This document shows positions 1 to 5,147 of a stretch of 5,147 bases of DNA, one piece after another. Origin of the DNA: an uncultured Granulosicoccaceae bacterium (GTDB lineage: Bacteria > Pseudomonadota > Gammaproteobacteria > CALCKW01); contig CALDHJ010000075.1 of assembly GCA_937941555.1 (NCBI GenBank), positions 1-5,147 on the forward strand, in the 5' to 3' direction. Made by a program: the position numbers and the translations under genes. Every line of letters begins with the position of its first letter. Positions within the stretch are counted from its first letter, which is position 1. Below the pieces are notes generated by a model. It had not been told where the DNA came from and searched no databases. It worked only from the letters and a program-made list of their open reading frames with translations.

Positions 1-1
1 G

Positions 2-514
2 ATCAAGGGCGCGGGCCGACGCACCCTCTGGGAAAGGGCGCACCACGGCGACGTGGCGCAGTTGGCCTATGCCGGCGACCTGCCTGGCGCCACCGACGCA
101 CTCGATCGTCTGATCGAGCAGGGCCCCGGCGCGACAGCGCACAGCGCACACGTCACCCTGATGGACGCACGCCACGCTGACGCAGACCAGATCACGCTGG
201 GCGAACTGCGACGCCTGCAGTGCGCCAACACACTGGTGTGCGACGAACAACTGCCGCACGCGCTGCGCGAGCTCTGCCGCCGCGATGCCGCACGACACAC
301 CCTGCTGGCGGCGGCGCCGAGCGCGAGCGTTGTCGCCAAACAACTCGCCAACCTCGCCGAGCCCGGACAACACACCGTGTTGCTCGTGACCGGCAGCTGG
401 TTCACCACACCGGTTCAACAGGCGCTCGCCACCCGGCTGCGCGCCCAGGGCCTCGTCGTCGAAAACACACGTGCAGCACCGTCGTCGCCGGCGCACCACG
501 TCAACGCCCTGTGA
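2..514 (+). CDS. cysG: CysG-type siroheme synthase, C-terminal part, with a degenerate half SUMT domain (5' partial)
   Basis: The open frame enters from the window edge and gives 170 residues before TGA at 512-514. Residues 6-38 (RRTLWERAHHGDVAQLAYAG and on) look like the dimerisation region between the Fe-chelatase/dehydrogenase part and the methyltransferase part of CysG. Bifunctional or trifunctional CysG makes siroheme, the cofactor of sulfite and nitrite reductases, from uroporphyrinogen III in the cytoplasm. The stretch around ITLGELRRLQCANTLVCDE matches the start of the SUMT domain (TLxGLxxLQxADVVxYDR), and the later LVTGSWFTTP and RAQGLVVE parts match where KGGDPFxFGRG and AAGIxxEVVPG normally lie. 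However, the SAM-site motif GAGPGD reads MDARHAD, the GKR segment is lost, and the chain stops where the second half of SUMT should begin. It probably works only as precorrin-2 dehydrogenase/ferrochelatase, with SUMT activity supplied elsewhere. The GTG at 53 is internal, not the start. The family call is fairly firm; the loss of methyltransferase function is inferred. Confidence 0.72.
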   Translation: MKGAGRRTLWERAHHGDVAQLAYAGDLPGATDALDRLIEQGPGATAHSAHVTLMDARHADADQITLGELRRLQCANTLVCDEQLPHALRELCRRDAARHTLLAAAPSASVVAKQLANLAEPGQHTVLLVTGSWFTTPVQQALATRLRAQGLVVENTRAAPSSPAHHVNAL

Positions 515-1515
515 GCCCCGCCACAGAACAGAGCACAGTCGCCGCAACGCCCCAACCGGATGTGCCCTTCACCGATTTTCTGCGCATCATCGGCAAGGGG
601 CGCAAGGGCTCGCGACCACTGACCCGCGACGAGGCCCGCACAGCGCTTGGCATGGTGCTCGATGGTCAGTGCTGTGACGCGCAGATCGGCGCCTTTTTCG
701 TGTTGATTCGCGTGCGCGAAGAAACGCCGGACGAAGCGGCGGGTTTCACCGACGCCGTGCGCGCACGCCTCACCGTGCCATCCGGCACGCGACCCGACAT
801 CGACTGGGGCTGCTACGCCGGCAAACGACGGCACCTGCCGTGGTACCTACTCGCTGTCAAAGCCCTCGCGGCAACCGGACAACGTGTCCTGCTGCACGGC
901 CAGATCGGCCCCACCCCGACGCGCCTCTACACCGAACAGGCGCTGCCGGCACTCGCCCTGCCAAAAGCCGGCTCGCTCGCCGAGGCGCAAGCACAACTGG
1001 ATCAACACAATGTCAGCTATGTCCCGCTGAAAGCCTTCAGTCCGGTCCTCTCCGAGCTCCTCAAGTTGCAACAGATCATCGGCTTGCGCGTACCCCTGCA
1101 CACTGTCGCGCGCATGCTCAATCCGCTGTCCGCGCCGCTCTCCGTTCACGGCGTCTTTCACCGCAACTTCGATGTCATCCACCAGGACACCGCCGTGCTC
1201 GACGGTGCCCCCAATGTGCTCACCTTTCGCGGCGAGGGCGGTGAGGCCGAGGTACGACCGGAACGGCCCGTCACCTTGCGCTGCGCACGTGCCGGTGTCG
1301 CCAGCGAGCTGACCTTGCCCGCGACGGGCAGCTGGGACCGCGGCGCCGTCGACGACCCGGCGCTGCTACAACGTGTATGGGACGGCGAGGCCCACGCTTA
1401 CGCCGAACAATCCGTCATCGCCACCCTTGCCGCCGTCCGCCACGGCCAGACCGGCGACACCGCCGAGGCCGCTCTGGAATGGGCGCGCGACCTCTGGGCC
1501 GAGCGCAACACGTAG
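511..1515 (+). CDS. ybiB: YbiB/TrpD2 family protein (anthranilate phosphoribosyltransferase-like, nucleic-acid binding)
   Basis: This encodes 334 residues, close to the roughly 320 of E. coli YbiB. The start is GTG at 511, overlapping the previous stop (GTGA, 511-514), which fits coupled translation because no Shine-Dalgarno site is evident. The frame stays open upstream to about 220, but that stretch is Arg-rich and is the shadow of the preceding gene. Family signatures are GKGRKGSRPLTRDEA at residues 28-42, CYAGKRRHLPWYL from residue 101, LLHG at 127-130 and GLRVPLHTVARMLNPL at 191-206. Known family background: these proteins share the fold of TrpD and nucleoside phosphorylases and are often annotated as glycosyl transferases, but E. 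coli YbiB binds nucleic acids and shows no TrpD activity, so a tryptophan role should not be assumed. Sitting directly behind a siroheme gene recalls its common place at the end of nitrate assimilation operons (recollection, not shown here). The family is confident; the cellular role is not known. Confidence 0.85.
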   Translation: MSPATEQSTVAATPQPDVPFTDFLRIIGKGRKGSRPLTRDEARTALGMVLDGQCCDAQIGAFFVLIRVREETPDEAAGFTDAVRARLTVPSGTRPDIDWGCYAGKRRHLPWYLLAVKALAATGQRVLLHGQIGPTPTRLYTEQALPALALPKAGSLAEAQAQLDQHNVSYVPLKAFSPVLSELLKLQQIIGLRVPLHTVARMLNPLSAPLSVHGVFHRNFDVIHQDTAVLDGAPNVLTFRGEGGEAEVRPERPVTLRCARAGVASELTLPATGSWDRGAVDDPALLQRVWDGEAHAYAEQSVIATLAAVRHGQTGDTAEAALEWARDLWAERNT

Positions 1516-1559
1516 TCATACCCTACCCTCAGATGGTCCGGTCTCGACCTCGATTCTGC

Positions 1560-1566
1560 GGGGAGG
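1560..1566 (+). promoter_or_regulatory. Strong Shine-Dalgarno site for the GTG start at 1573
   Basis: GGGGAGG lies six bases before GTG 1573. It is the best ribosome site in the window and fixes the start of the exported protein, because the next in-frame GTG codons fall inside the signal peptide's hydrophobic core. Confidence 0.7.
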
Positions 1567-1572
1567 CAACGT

Positions 1573-2661
1573 GTGCCACCAACCAGTCTGACAAAACGCC
1601 TGCTCTGCACAGGGCTCCTGCTTGTGGTGTTGGGCAGTGCGGCCGAGGCACGCCCGGACCTCGCCGGACAGGACGACACCGCCTTCAGAGAGGCCGTGTC
1701 ACGCTGGCTCGCCGACGACGACAGCAGCCTAACCACACTCGCGATGCTCGCCCGTGAGGGCAACCGTGCCGCACGGCTGTTGCTCGGCCGAATCGAGTTC
1801 ACCGACCGCGCGCCGAAAGCGGGCCTGCGGGCGTTGTCACGCGACGGCTGGCTCGACCTTTTTCGTGCACCGCGCGGCAACAGCCGCTTCGCGCCGAGCT
1901 GGATCACCACCGAAGCCCGCGCCGGCAACACACTCGCCATGCTGCTCAAGCGGGCCACGTCGCTCGGTCTCAGCCCCGACGCCGTGTTCGCAATAAAAGC
2001 CGCAGGCGAACCGGAGGCCACCGAGCACCTGATCCGCAAGATTGCGGTCGACGGCTCAAACGCGCAGCGGCACGACCTGCTGACCCGACTCGGTCCCGAC
2101 CACGAACTGCAACCCTACGTATTCGGGTTCCGCCACGCGCCAGCCGGCCTCAACACCGGCGCGACCGCGTTCCAACGCATTTCGGGCAATGCGGTTATCG
2201 CCTTCGCGGCCCAGCGTGCACAGGAAATCTTGCCACAGATTGCCAATACCTTTGCCGACCACGGCTACCAGGGCGGCGACCAACTGCCGCTCGGCTGGGC
2301 AACAACGGCAGACGGCGAAGCCATCGCCAACTGGGTGCTCAACACTCGCACCGCCGAGCCGCTTGCCTCGCTCTGCCGAAGTCACTGCAACGATGCCGAA
2401 TTGCAAGCCTGCGCGACAACTGCCTTCGGGCTCTTTGGCGGCTATTACGAAGTGATCCGACTCGACAGCCCGCTTGAAAACCTGATCGCACAATCGCGTT
2501 TCCTCTACAGCGCCCGCGCCCGCGGCATGGCGGCACGCCGCGTCGCCAATGCCCGCACCGAGCTCGGCGACCCGGTTTTCAGCGAAACACAACTCAGGAA
2601 CCGCAGCAATTGCCTGGCCGACGCTGTCGACCCCTGGCGCTTTCCGAGCGCAGTTGACTGA
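1573..2661 (+). CDS. Unrecognised exported protein with weak Sel1-like segments
   Basis: This encodes 362 residues from GTG, ending at TGA 2659-2661, 57 bp after the YbiB/TrpD2 gene. The N-terminus is a classical signal peptide: TKR at residues 7-9, a hydrophobic core at 10-21, and a likely signal peptidase I site after A-E-A (residues 24-26), so the protein should be periplasmic or secreted. C12 is not a convincing lipobox because hydrophobic residues follow it. Two short helical segments, LAMLAREGNRAARLLLG (residues 56-72) and ARAGNTLAML (115-124), resemble single Sel1/TPR-type helices with small residues at the expected places, but there is no clear tandem array. The C-terminal third has C268, C272, C280 and C347 around a CRSHCNDAELQAC motif, then a Gly/aromatic stretch (GLFGGYYEV). 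An even number of mature cysteines suits two disulfides or a metal site in an oxidising compartment. I cannot name a family or function. The strong ribosome site and signal peptide make the gene itself secure. Confidence 0.75.
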   Translation: MPPTSLTKRLLCTGLLLVVLGSAAEARPDLAGQDDTAFREAVSRWLADDDSSLTTLAMLAREGNRAARLLLGRIEFTDRAPKAGLRALSRDGWLDLFRAPRGNSRFAPSWITTEARAGNTLAMLLKRATSLGLSPDAVFAIKAAGEPEATEHLIRKIAVDGSNAQRHDLLTRLGPDHELQPYVFGFRHAPAGLNTGATAFQRISGNAVIAFAAQRAQEILPQIANTFADHGYQGGDQLPLGWATTADGEAIANWVLNTRTAEPLASLCRSHCNDAELQACATTAFGLFGGYYEVIRLDSPLENLIAQSRFLYSARARGMAARRVANARTELGDPVFSETQLRNRSNCLADAVDPWRFPSAVD

Positions 2662-2751
2662 GAAGTCACTGAAGGCCCTTCTGTGTTTGACAATCAGGCC
2701 TGAAACCAATCGCCGAAAGGCCCCGATTCTCTACCGACCGAGCCAACAACC

Positions 2752-3054
2752 GTGTCCCGACAGCTCAACACCTTCAGCCTCTACCAGGCCGTATTCACCC
2801 TGGCGTTGGCCGGCCTTCACCTGTCGCTGTGCGATCAAGCACACGATGTGTGGACGGTCGTCGCCATCGTCTCATCTTTCTGGTTCTTCCTGATCTTGCC
2901 TGCTCTGATCATCTGGAATGTTGGCCTCGTTCTCCTTGATGCGTTCAAGGGCAAACCCTTCGCGCGTCAGCGACTGGTCTATTTCGCGCTGACTCTCCCG
3001 GGATTCATCCTCTTCTCGGTCGCGATCAGCAAAGGCTGCTACGTCACTGCCTGA
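2752..3054 (+). CDS. Small unrecognised membrane protein, about three spans
   Basis: This encodes 100 residues from GTG 2752 to TGA 3052-3054. An in-frame TGA at 2701-2703 and no other ATG, GTG or TTG before 2752 leave this as the only start giving the full first span; no good Shine-Dalgarno site precedes it. Hydrophobic segments lie at about residues 13-27, 33-63 (long enough for one extended or two short spans, with WFFLILPALIIW at its centre) and 75-95. A basic loop (KGKPFARQR, residues 66-74) fits a cytoplasmic side. The protein contains three aromatic-rich stretches and two cysteines (27 and 96). It stands 90 bp after the exported-protein gene and 111 bp before the next, so its operon membership is unclear. 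Codon use is a little less GC-extreme than its neighbours, as expected for a hydrophobic protein rich in Phe and Ile. I recognise no family. The hydrophobic pattern is the main support that it is real. Confidence 0.6.
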   Translation: MSRQLNTFSLYQAVFTLALAGLHLSLCDQAHDVWTVVAIVSSFWFFLILPALIIWNVGLVLLDAFKGKPFARQRLVYFALTLPGFILFSVAISKGCYVTA

Positions 3055-3062
3055 GCAGGAAA

Positions 3063-3100
3063 CGGCTGTCGTTTTCGACCTGTCTCCACACAGCCGACAG
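3063..3100. repeat. Overlapping inverted repeats in the 3055-3165 gap
   Basis: Just after the small membrane gene, GTCG-TTTT-CGAC (3068-3079) can form a four-pair hairpin. GGCTGT (3064-3069) is complementary to ACAGCC (3090-3095), and CTGTCG (3066-3071) to CGACAG (3095-3100), giving mutually exclusive foldings. No U-run follows, so it is a poor intrinsic terminator. It could be a weak transcript end, an operator or chance in GC-rich DNA. Confidence 0.25.
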
Positions 3101-3108
3101 ATGGGTTC

Positions 3109-3138
3109 TTGTGCGAGTCACCGGCGGAGCTCTACTAT
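3109..3138 (+). promoter_or_regulatory. Candidate sigma-70 promoter for the CopD/HemJ-like gene and rbsD
   Basis: TTGTGC (3109-3114) and TACTAT (3133-3138) are separated by 18 bases and match the -35 and -10 consensus at three and four of six positions. Transcription would begin near 3145 and leave about 20 bases before the GTG start at 3166. The spacing and place are right but the match is modest. Confidence 0.35.
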
Positions 3139-3154
3139 CGCGACAGCACACCGC

Positions 3155-3159
3155 GGAGA
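3155..3159 (+). promoter_or_regulatory. Shine-Dalgarno site setting the GTG start at 3166
   Basis: GGAGA lies six bases before GTG 3166. It favours that start over the longer in-frame reading from TTG 3109, whose first 19 residues are polar and unlike the family's N-terminus. Confidence 0.6.
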
Positions 3160-3165
3160 CAGGCA

Positions 3166-3552
3166 GTGTTGTACTGGTTGATCAAGACCCTGCACATCGT
3201 ATCCGTCATCGCATGGGTGGGCGGCCTCGTCGCCGTGTCGATCATCGATTCACGCAGCCCGTTGACCCAAGCGCAGCTGCACACGGCAATGCGCCTGACG
3301 GAAGCCGCTATCGGCGCGGCCTGGCTGTTCGGCATCACCTAGACCATCATGGCCGGCTGGTACAGCGCGCCGTGGTGGCAGATGAAGGTCGCGTTGGTGG
3401 TGGGGGTGAGTGCCGCACACACCGTACTGCACCGACGCTGGGCCGAACGTGAGACCGGCGGTCGCCACACACACGCCGTGTTGCCAGCCTTGATCCTCGT
3501 GGCGGCGTTGTGCATCGTGCTGTTGGCCGTGACAAAAATGCCGCTGTATTGA
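3166..3552 (+). pseudogene. CopD/HemJ-superfamily membrane protein gene interrupted by an in-frame TAG
   Basis: A single frame runs from GTG 3166 to TGA 3550-3552 and would encode 128 residues, but codon 59 (3340-3342) is TAG. Before it the protein reads MLYWLIKTLHIVSVIAWVGG, typical of the first span of HemJ (protoporphyrinogen oxidase) and CopD-like proteins, including His10. After it the same frame continues with AGWYSAPWWQMKVALVVG (residues 63-80), matching the family's W-x-x-K entry to the third span, His85, and a final span ending VTKMPLY where HemJ proteins end near VxKPF. Four spans are expected, at about 9-27, 45-63, 74-90 and 106-124. The stop sits in the second span and could be TGG (Trp) changed by one base. 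The length is slightly below the roughly 140-150 of HemJ, so the exact subfamily is open. Alternatives to a pseudogene are amber suppression, a sequencing error, or two polypeptides, since an ATG at 3349 lies six bases after the stop but lacks a clear ribosome site. The superfamily is likely; catalytic function is not claimed. Confidence 0.72.
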
Positions 3553-3585
3553 CGGCGCTGATCAAACCACCCGGGAGACGCGTGA

Positions 3586-3981
3586 ATGAAACAGATCGGA
3601 TTGCTCAACCAGCCCTTGTCAACCGTGGTCAGTGGCATGGGCCACCTCGACACGCTGGTGATTGCCGATGCGGGCTTGCCAATCCCGAGCGGCACCGAGC
3701 GCATCGACCTGGCTGTGGCGAAAGGCATCCCCGGTTTCATCGACACGCTGCGCGCCACCCTCACCGAGCTGAAAATCGAATCCGTCATCATTGCCGACGG
3801 TATGGCGGAACACAGCCCGTCGATCCGCGCAGCGCTGGACGAACTGATTGGCGATGTACCGGTTCACACGGTGTCACACGACACGTTCAAGGCGCAAAGC
3901 GCATCGGCCCGCGCCATTGTGCGCACCGGCGAGTTCAGCCCCTATGCAAACATCATCCTGGTCGCGGGCGTGGTGTTTTGA
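3586..3981 (+). CDS. rbsD: D-ribose pyranase RbsD
   Basis: This encodes 131 residues, the same length as B. subtilis RbsD. RbsD is a cytoplasmic ring-forming oligomer that interconverts the beta-pyranose and beta-furanose forms of D-ribose, so that ribokinase can phosphorylate it (EC 5.4.99.62). Visible signatures are MGHLDTLVIADAGLPIP at residues 18-34, with the catalytic His20 and Asp28, then His98, and the C-terminal block GEFSPYANIILVAGV with Tyr120 and Asn122. These are the residues known to contact ribose in the family. The DTLVIADAGLPIP sequence favours RbsD over the related fucose mutarotase FucU. The ATG start has GGGAG (3573-3577) eight bases upstream. The gene begins 33 bp after the interrupted CopD/HemJ-like gene and may be read through from its promoter. 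No ribose transporter, ribokinase or LacI-type regulator is present in the window, so it is away from a classical rbs operon at least on the visible sides. Full length with no defect seen. Confidence 0.95.
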   Translation: MKQIGLLNQPLSTVVSGMGHLDTLVIADAGLPIPSGTERIDLAVAKGIPGFIDTLRATLTELKIESVIIADGMAEHSPSIRAALDELIGDVPVHTVSHDTFKAQSASARAIVRTGEFSPYANIILVAGVVF

Positions 3982-4011
3982 ATCACACCAAGACCTGAGA
4001 CTCTGTCGACC

Positions 4012-4076
4012 AACCGAACACTCGGTTCCCAGGCGCCTGGCAACGACGGATGAGCGCCGAACGGCCGACCGGGCCG
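4012..4076. repeat. Three inverted repeats in a row between rbsD and the hydrolase gene
   Basis: Within the 139-bp gap are AACCGA-ACAC-TCGGTT (4012-4027, six perfect pairs with a four-base loop), the perfect 12-bp palindrome CCAGGCGCCTGG (4029-4040), and CGGCC-GACCG-GGCCG (4062-4076, five pairs). None is followed by a T-run on the + strand, so they are not clear intrinsic terminators. The first may still end or protect the rbsD transcript, and the palindrome could be a protein binding site. The symmetry is seen directly; any role is inferred. Confidence 0.4.
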
Positions 4077-4085
4077 GGCTTCCCC

Positions 4086-4091
4086 TACACT
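4086..4091 (+). promoter_or_regulatory. Possible -10 element before the hydrolase gene
   Basis: TACACT matches the -10 consensus at four of six positions and lies 29 bases before the ATG at 4121. No -35 match is found at the right distance, where GGCCGA stands inside an inverted repeat, so this is tentative and would suit an activator-dependent promoter. Confidence 0.2.
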
Positions 4092-4120
4092 TCTCGGTGA
4101 TTCTCTCGGGTGACGCAACC

Positions 4121-5147
4121 ATGCTGAAATGGCTTCTTCGAATCGGCCTGATACTGATCGCCGTGCTTGCGCTGCTGTGGCTGTGGAAGGGCGATCAGTT
4201 GAAACGTCTGCTCGCGGTGAATTCGCTTTTCACACCGGAGAAGATCGTGGCCAACTTCAGCCACATGGACACGCTCTTCCTGACGCAACCCTTGCGGCGA
4301 GCCTCGCACACGGTTGTGCCACTGCCGGAGGGCCCTCGCGCAGAGATGCCGGACGGCTTCGACGAATTCATCGCGTCGCGATCCCTGACCGCTATCGTCG
4401 TCCTGAAGAACGGAGAGCTTGTCTATGAGGACTACTACCAGGGCACCACAGCAGACGATCGCCGCATCAGCTGGTCAGTGGCCAAGAGCTGGCTCTCCGC
4501 GCTGCTCGGAATCCTGATCGATGAAGGCGCAATCGGGTCCATCGACGAACCGGTAACCAAGTACGCGCCGGCTCTTTCGGTATCCGCCTACGATGGCGCG
4601 ACGATCCGAGACGTTCTGCAAATGTCCTCGGGTGTGGTGTTCAACGAGGATTATTTCGACTTTCACTCCGACATCAACCGCATGGGCCGTGAGCTCGCAC
4701 TCGGCGGCTCGATGGACGGATTCGCTGCCGCGCTAACCGACACTTTCATCAAGCCCGGCACCCAGTGGCAATACGTGTCGATCGATACACACGTGATCGG
4801 CATGGTCATCCGCGGGGCAACCGGCCGGCCGATTTCCGAGCTCATGACCGAAAAGCTCGTCGAACCGCTCGGTCTCGAATCGGAGCCCTACTACCTCACC
4901 GACGGCGACGGGGTCGCCTTCGTACTCGGCGGGTTGAATATGCGAACGCGTGATTACGCGCGCTTCGGGCAAATGATCGCCAATGGCGGTCGCTGGGCGG
5001 ACCAGCAAGTGGTGCCCGCCAATTGGGTGCGCGAAAGCACCTCGGCGAGTGCAGCCACAACACCGGGCGAGAAGCGCTACGGCTACCAGTGGTGGCTGCC
5101 GCCCGAAGCGGGCGACGGCCAGTTCTTCGCACACGGTGTTTACAACC
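4121..5147 (+). CDS. Membrane-anchored serine hydrolase, beta-lactamase class C / 6-aminohexanoate-dimer hydrolase-like (3' partial)
   Basis: The frame is open from ATG 4121 to the window edge and gives 342 residues plus one base. GGGTGA (4108-4113) is a fair ribosome site seven bases upstream. Residues 5-22 (LLRIGLILIAVLALLWLW) form one hydrophobic segment after Lys3 and before Lys23 with no good cleavage site, so a signal anchor holding a periplasmic domain is likely. The catalytic SxxK is S119-V-A-K122 within SWSVAKSW. The second motif is Y218-V-S220, so Ser replaces the Asn of class C beta-lactamases, a form usual in this esterase/amidase-like branch. LQMSSGVVFNEDY and PGTQWQYVSIDTHVIG are further family hallmarks. 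AHGVYN at 337-342 is the start of the third motif, and the partial next codon begins with C, consistent with the usual Gln. Family members act as esterases, amidases or peptidases and are often mislabelled beta-lactamases; the substrate cannot be read from sequence. Family members are often about 400 residues, so perhaps 40-60 remain outside. It is separated from rbsD by 139 bp and is probably its own unit. Confidence 0.88.
   Translation, partial: MLKWLLRIGLILIAVLALLWLWKGDQLKRLLAVNSLFTPEKIVANFSHMDTLFLTQPLRRASHTVVPLPEGPRAEMPDGFDEFIASRSLTAIVVLKNGELVYEDYYQGTTADDRRISWSVAKSWLSALLGILIDEGAIGSIDEPVTKYAPALSVSAYDGATIRDVLQMSSGVVFNEDYFDFHSDINRMGRELALGGSMDGFAAALTDTFIKPGTQWQYVSIDTHVIGMVIRGATGRPISELMTEKLVEPLGLESEPYYLTDGDGVAFVLGGLNMRTRDYARFGQMIANGGRWADQQVVPANWVRESTSASAATTPGEKRYGYQWWLPPEAGDGQFFAHGVYN

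Noticed and set aside
220..510. Possible N-terminal extension of the YbiB/TrpD2 protein in its open frame
   Set aside because: The extra 97 residues are Arg-, Thr- and Ala-rich with no family match. They overlap the convincing CysG frame, and the family's N-terminus fits GTG 511.
514..1515. The missing second half of the SUMT domain in another frame after a frameshift
   Set aside because: No VPG-ITAA or other SUMT C-terminal motif was seen. The region is fully taken by the YbiB/TrpD2 gene, so a simple frameshift does not explain the short form.
1398..2039. Minus-strand open frame of 213 codons across two genes
   Set aside because: It is rich in Arg, Ser and Ala, has no recognisable motif, and spans the ends of two well-supported + strand genes.
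2687..2692. Perfect TTGACA -35 hexamer before the small membrane gene
   Set aside because: Positions 16-18 bases downstream read about ATCGCC or TCGCCG, which is not a -10 box, so no promoter is supported.
2056..2709. Long open frame of 217 codons on the minus strand
   Set aside because: It lies opposite the exported-protein gene, which has a signal peptide and a strong ribosome site. The minus-strand product shows no motif and is explained by high GC content.
3109..3165. Upstream start for the CopD/HemJ-like gene at TTG 3109
   Set aside because: The added residues are polar and unlike the family, no ribosome site precedes them, and GGAGA with GTG at 3166 gives the typical MLYWLIK N-terminus.
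3340..3342. TAG read as pyrrolysine
   Set aside because: Nothing here suggests pyrrolysine use: there is no pyl gene and no methylamine methyltransferase, and a TGG to TAG change or suppression is simpler.
1..5147. Mobile element, CRISPR, tRNA or rRNA
   Set aside because: No transposase or integrase motif, no regularly spaced direct repeats, and no recognisable tRNA or rRNA sequence were found on reading both strands.

Overview
The window is 5147 bp of high-GC DNA (by eye well above 60% G+C), with every supported gene on the + strand and short gaps between them. GTG starts, clear Shine-Dalgarno sites and the partnership of a siroheme-synthase-type gene with a YbiB/TrpD2-type gene suggest a proteobacterium. 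Gammaproteobacterial is my best guess; the sequence does not settle it. I see no rRNA, tRNA, CRISPR array, insertion sequence or integrase. It looks like ordinary chromosome with a few oddities.

Layout. (1) Positions 2-514 are the 3' end of a CysG-type siroheme biosynthesis gene. It keeps the CysG dimerisation region but carries only a degenerate N-terminal half of the SUMT methyltransferase domain. (2) Positions 511-1515 encode a YbiB/TrpD2 protein that overlaps the previous gene by 4 bp, so the two are probably translationally coupled. (3) Positions 1573-2661 encode an unrecognised exported protein with two weak Sel1-like segments and four cysteines. (4) Positions 2752-3054 encode an unrecognised 100-residue protein with about three membrane spans. 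(5) Positions 3166-3552 hold a CopD/HemJ-superfamily membrane protein gene broken by an in-frame TAG at codon 59. (6) Positions 3586-3981 encode a complete D-ribose pyranase (RbsD) with all expected active-site residues. (7) Positions 4121-5147 encode the first 342 residues of a membrane-anchored serine beta-lactamase-like hydrolase that runs off the window just before its last motif.

How the genes relate. Genes 1 and 2 form a real operon end, probably the tail of a siroheme or sulfite/nitrite assimilation locus lying upstream. Genes 5 and 6 are 33 bp apart and may share a transcript, with a candidate promoter at 3109-3138. Genes 3, 4 and 7 have their own gaps and no evident shared pathway. 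I did not find a convincing new multi-gene system. The observations most worth checking are the TAG-interrupted CopD/HemJ-like gene, the half-domain SUMT remnant, and the row of inverted repeats after rbsD.
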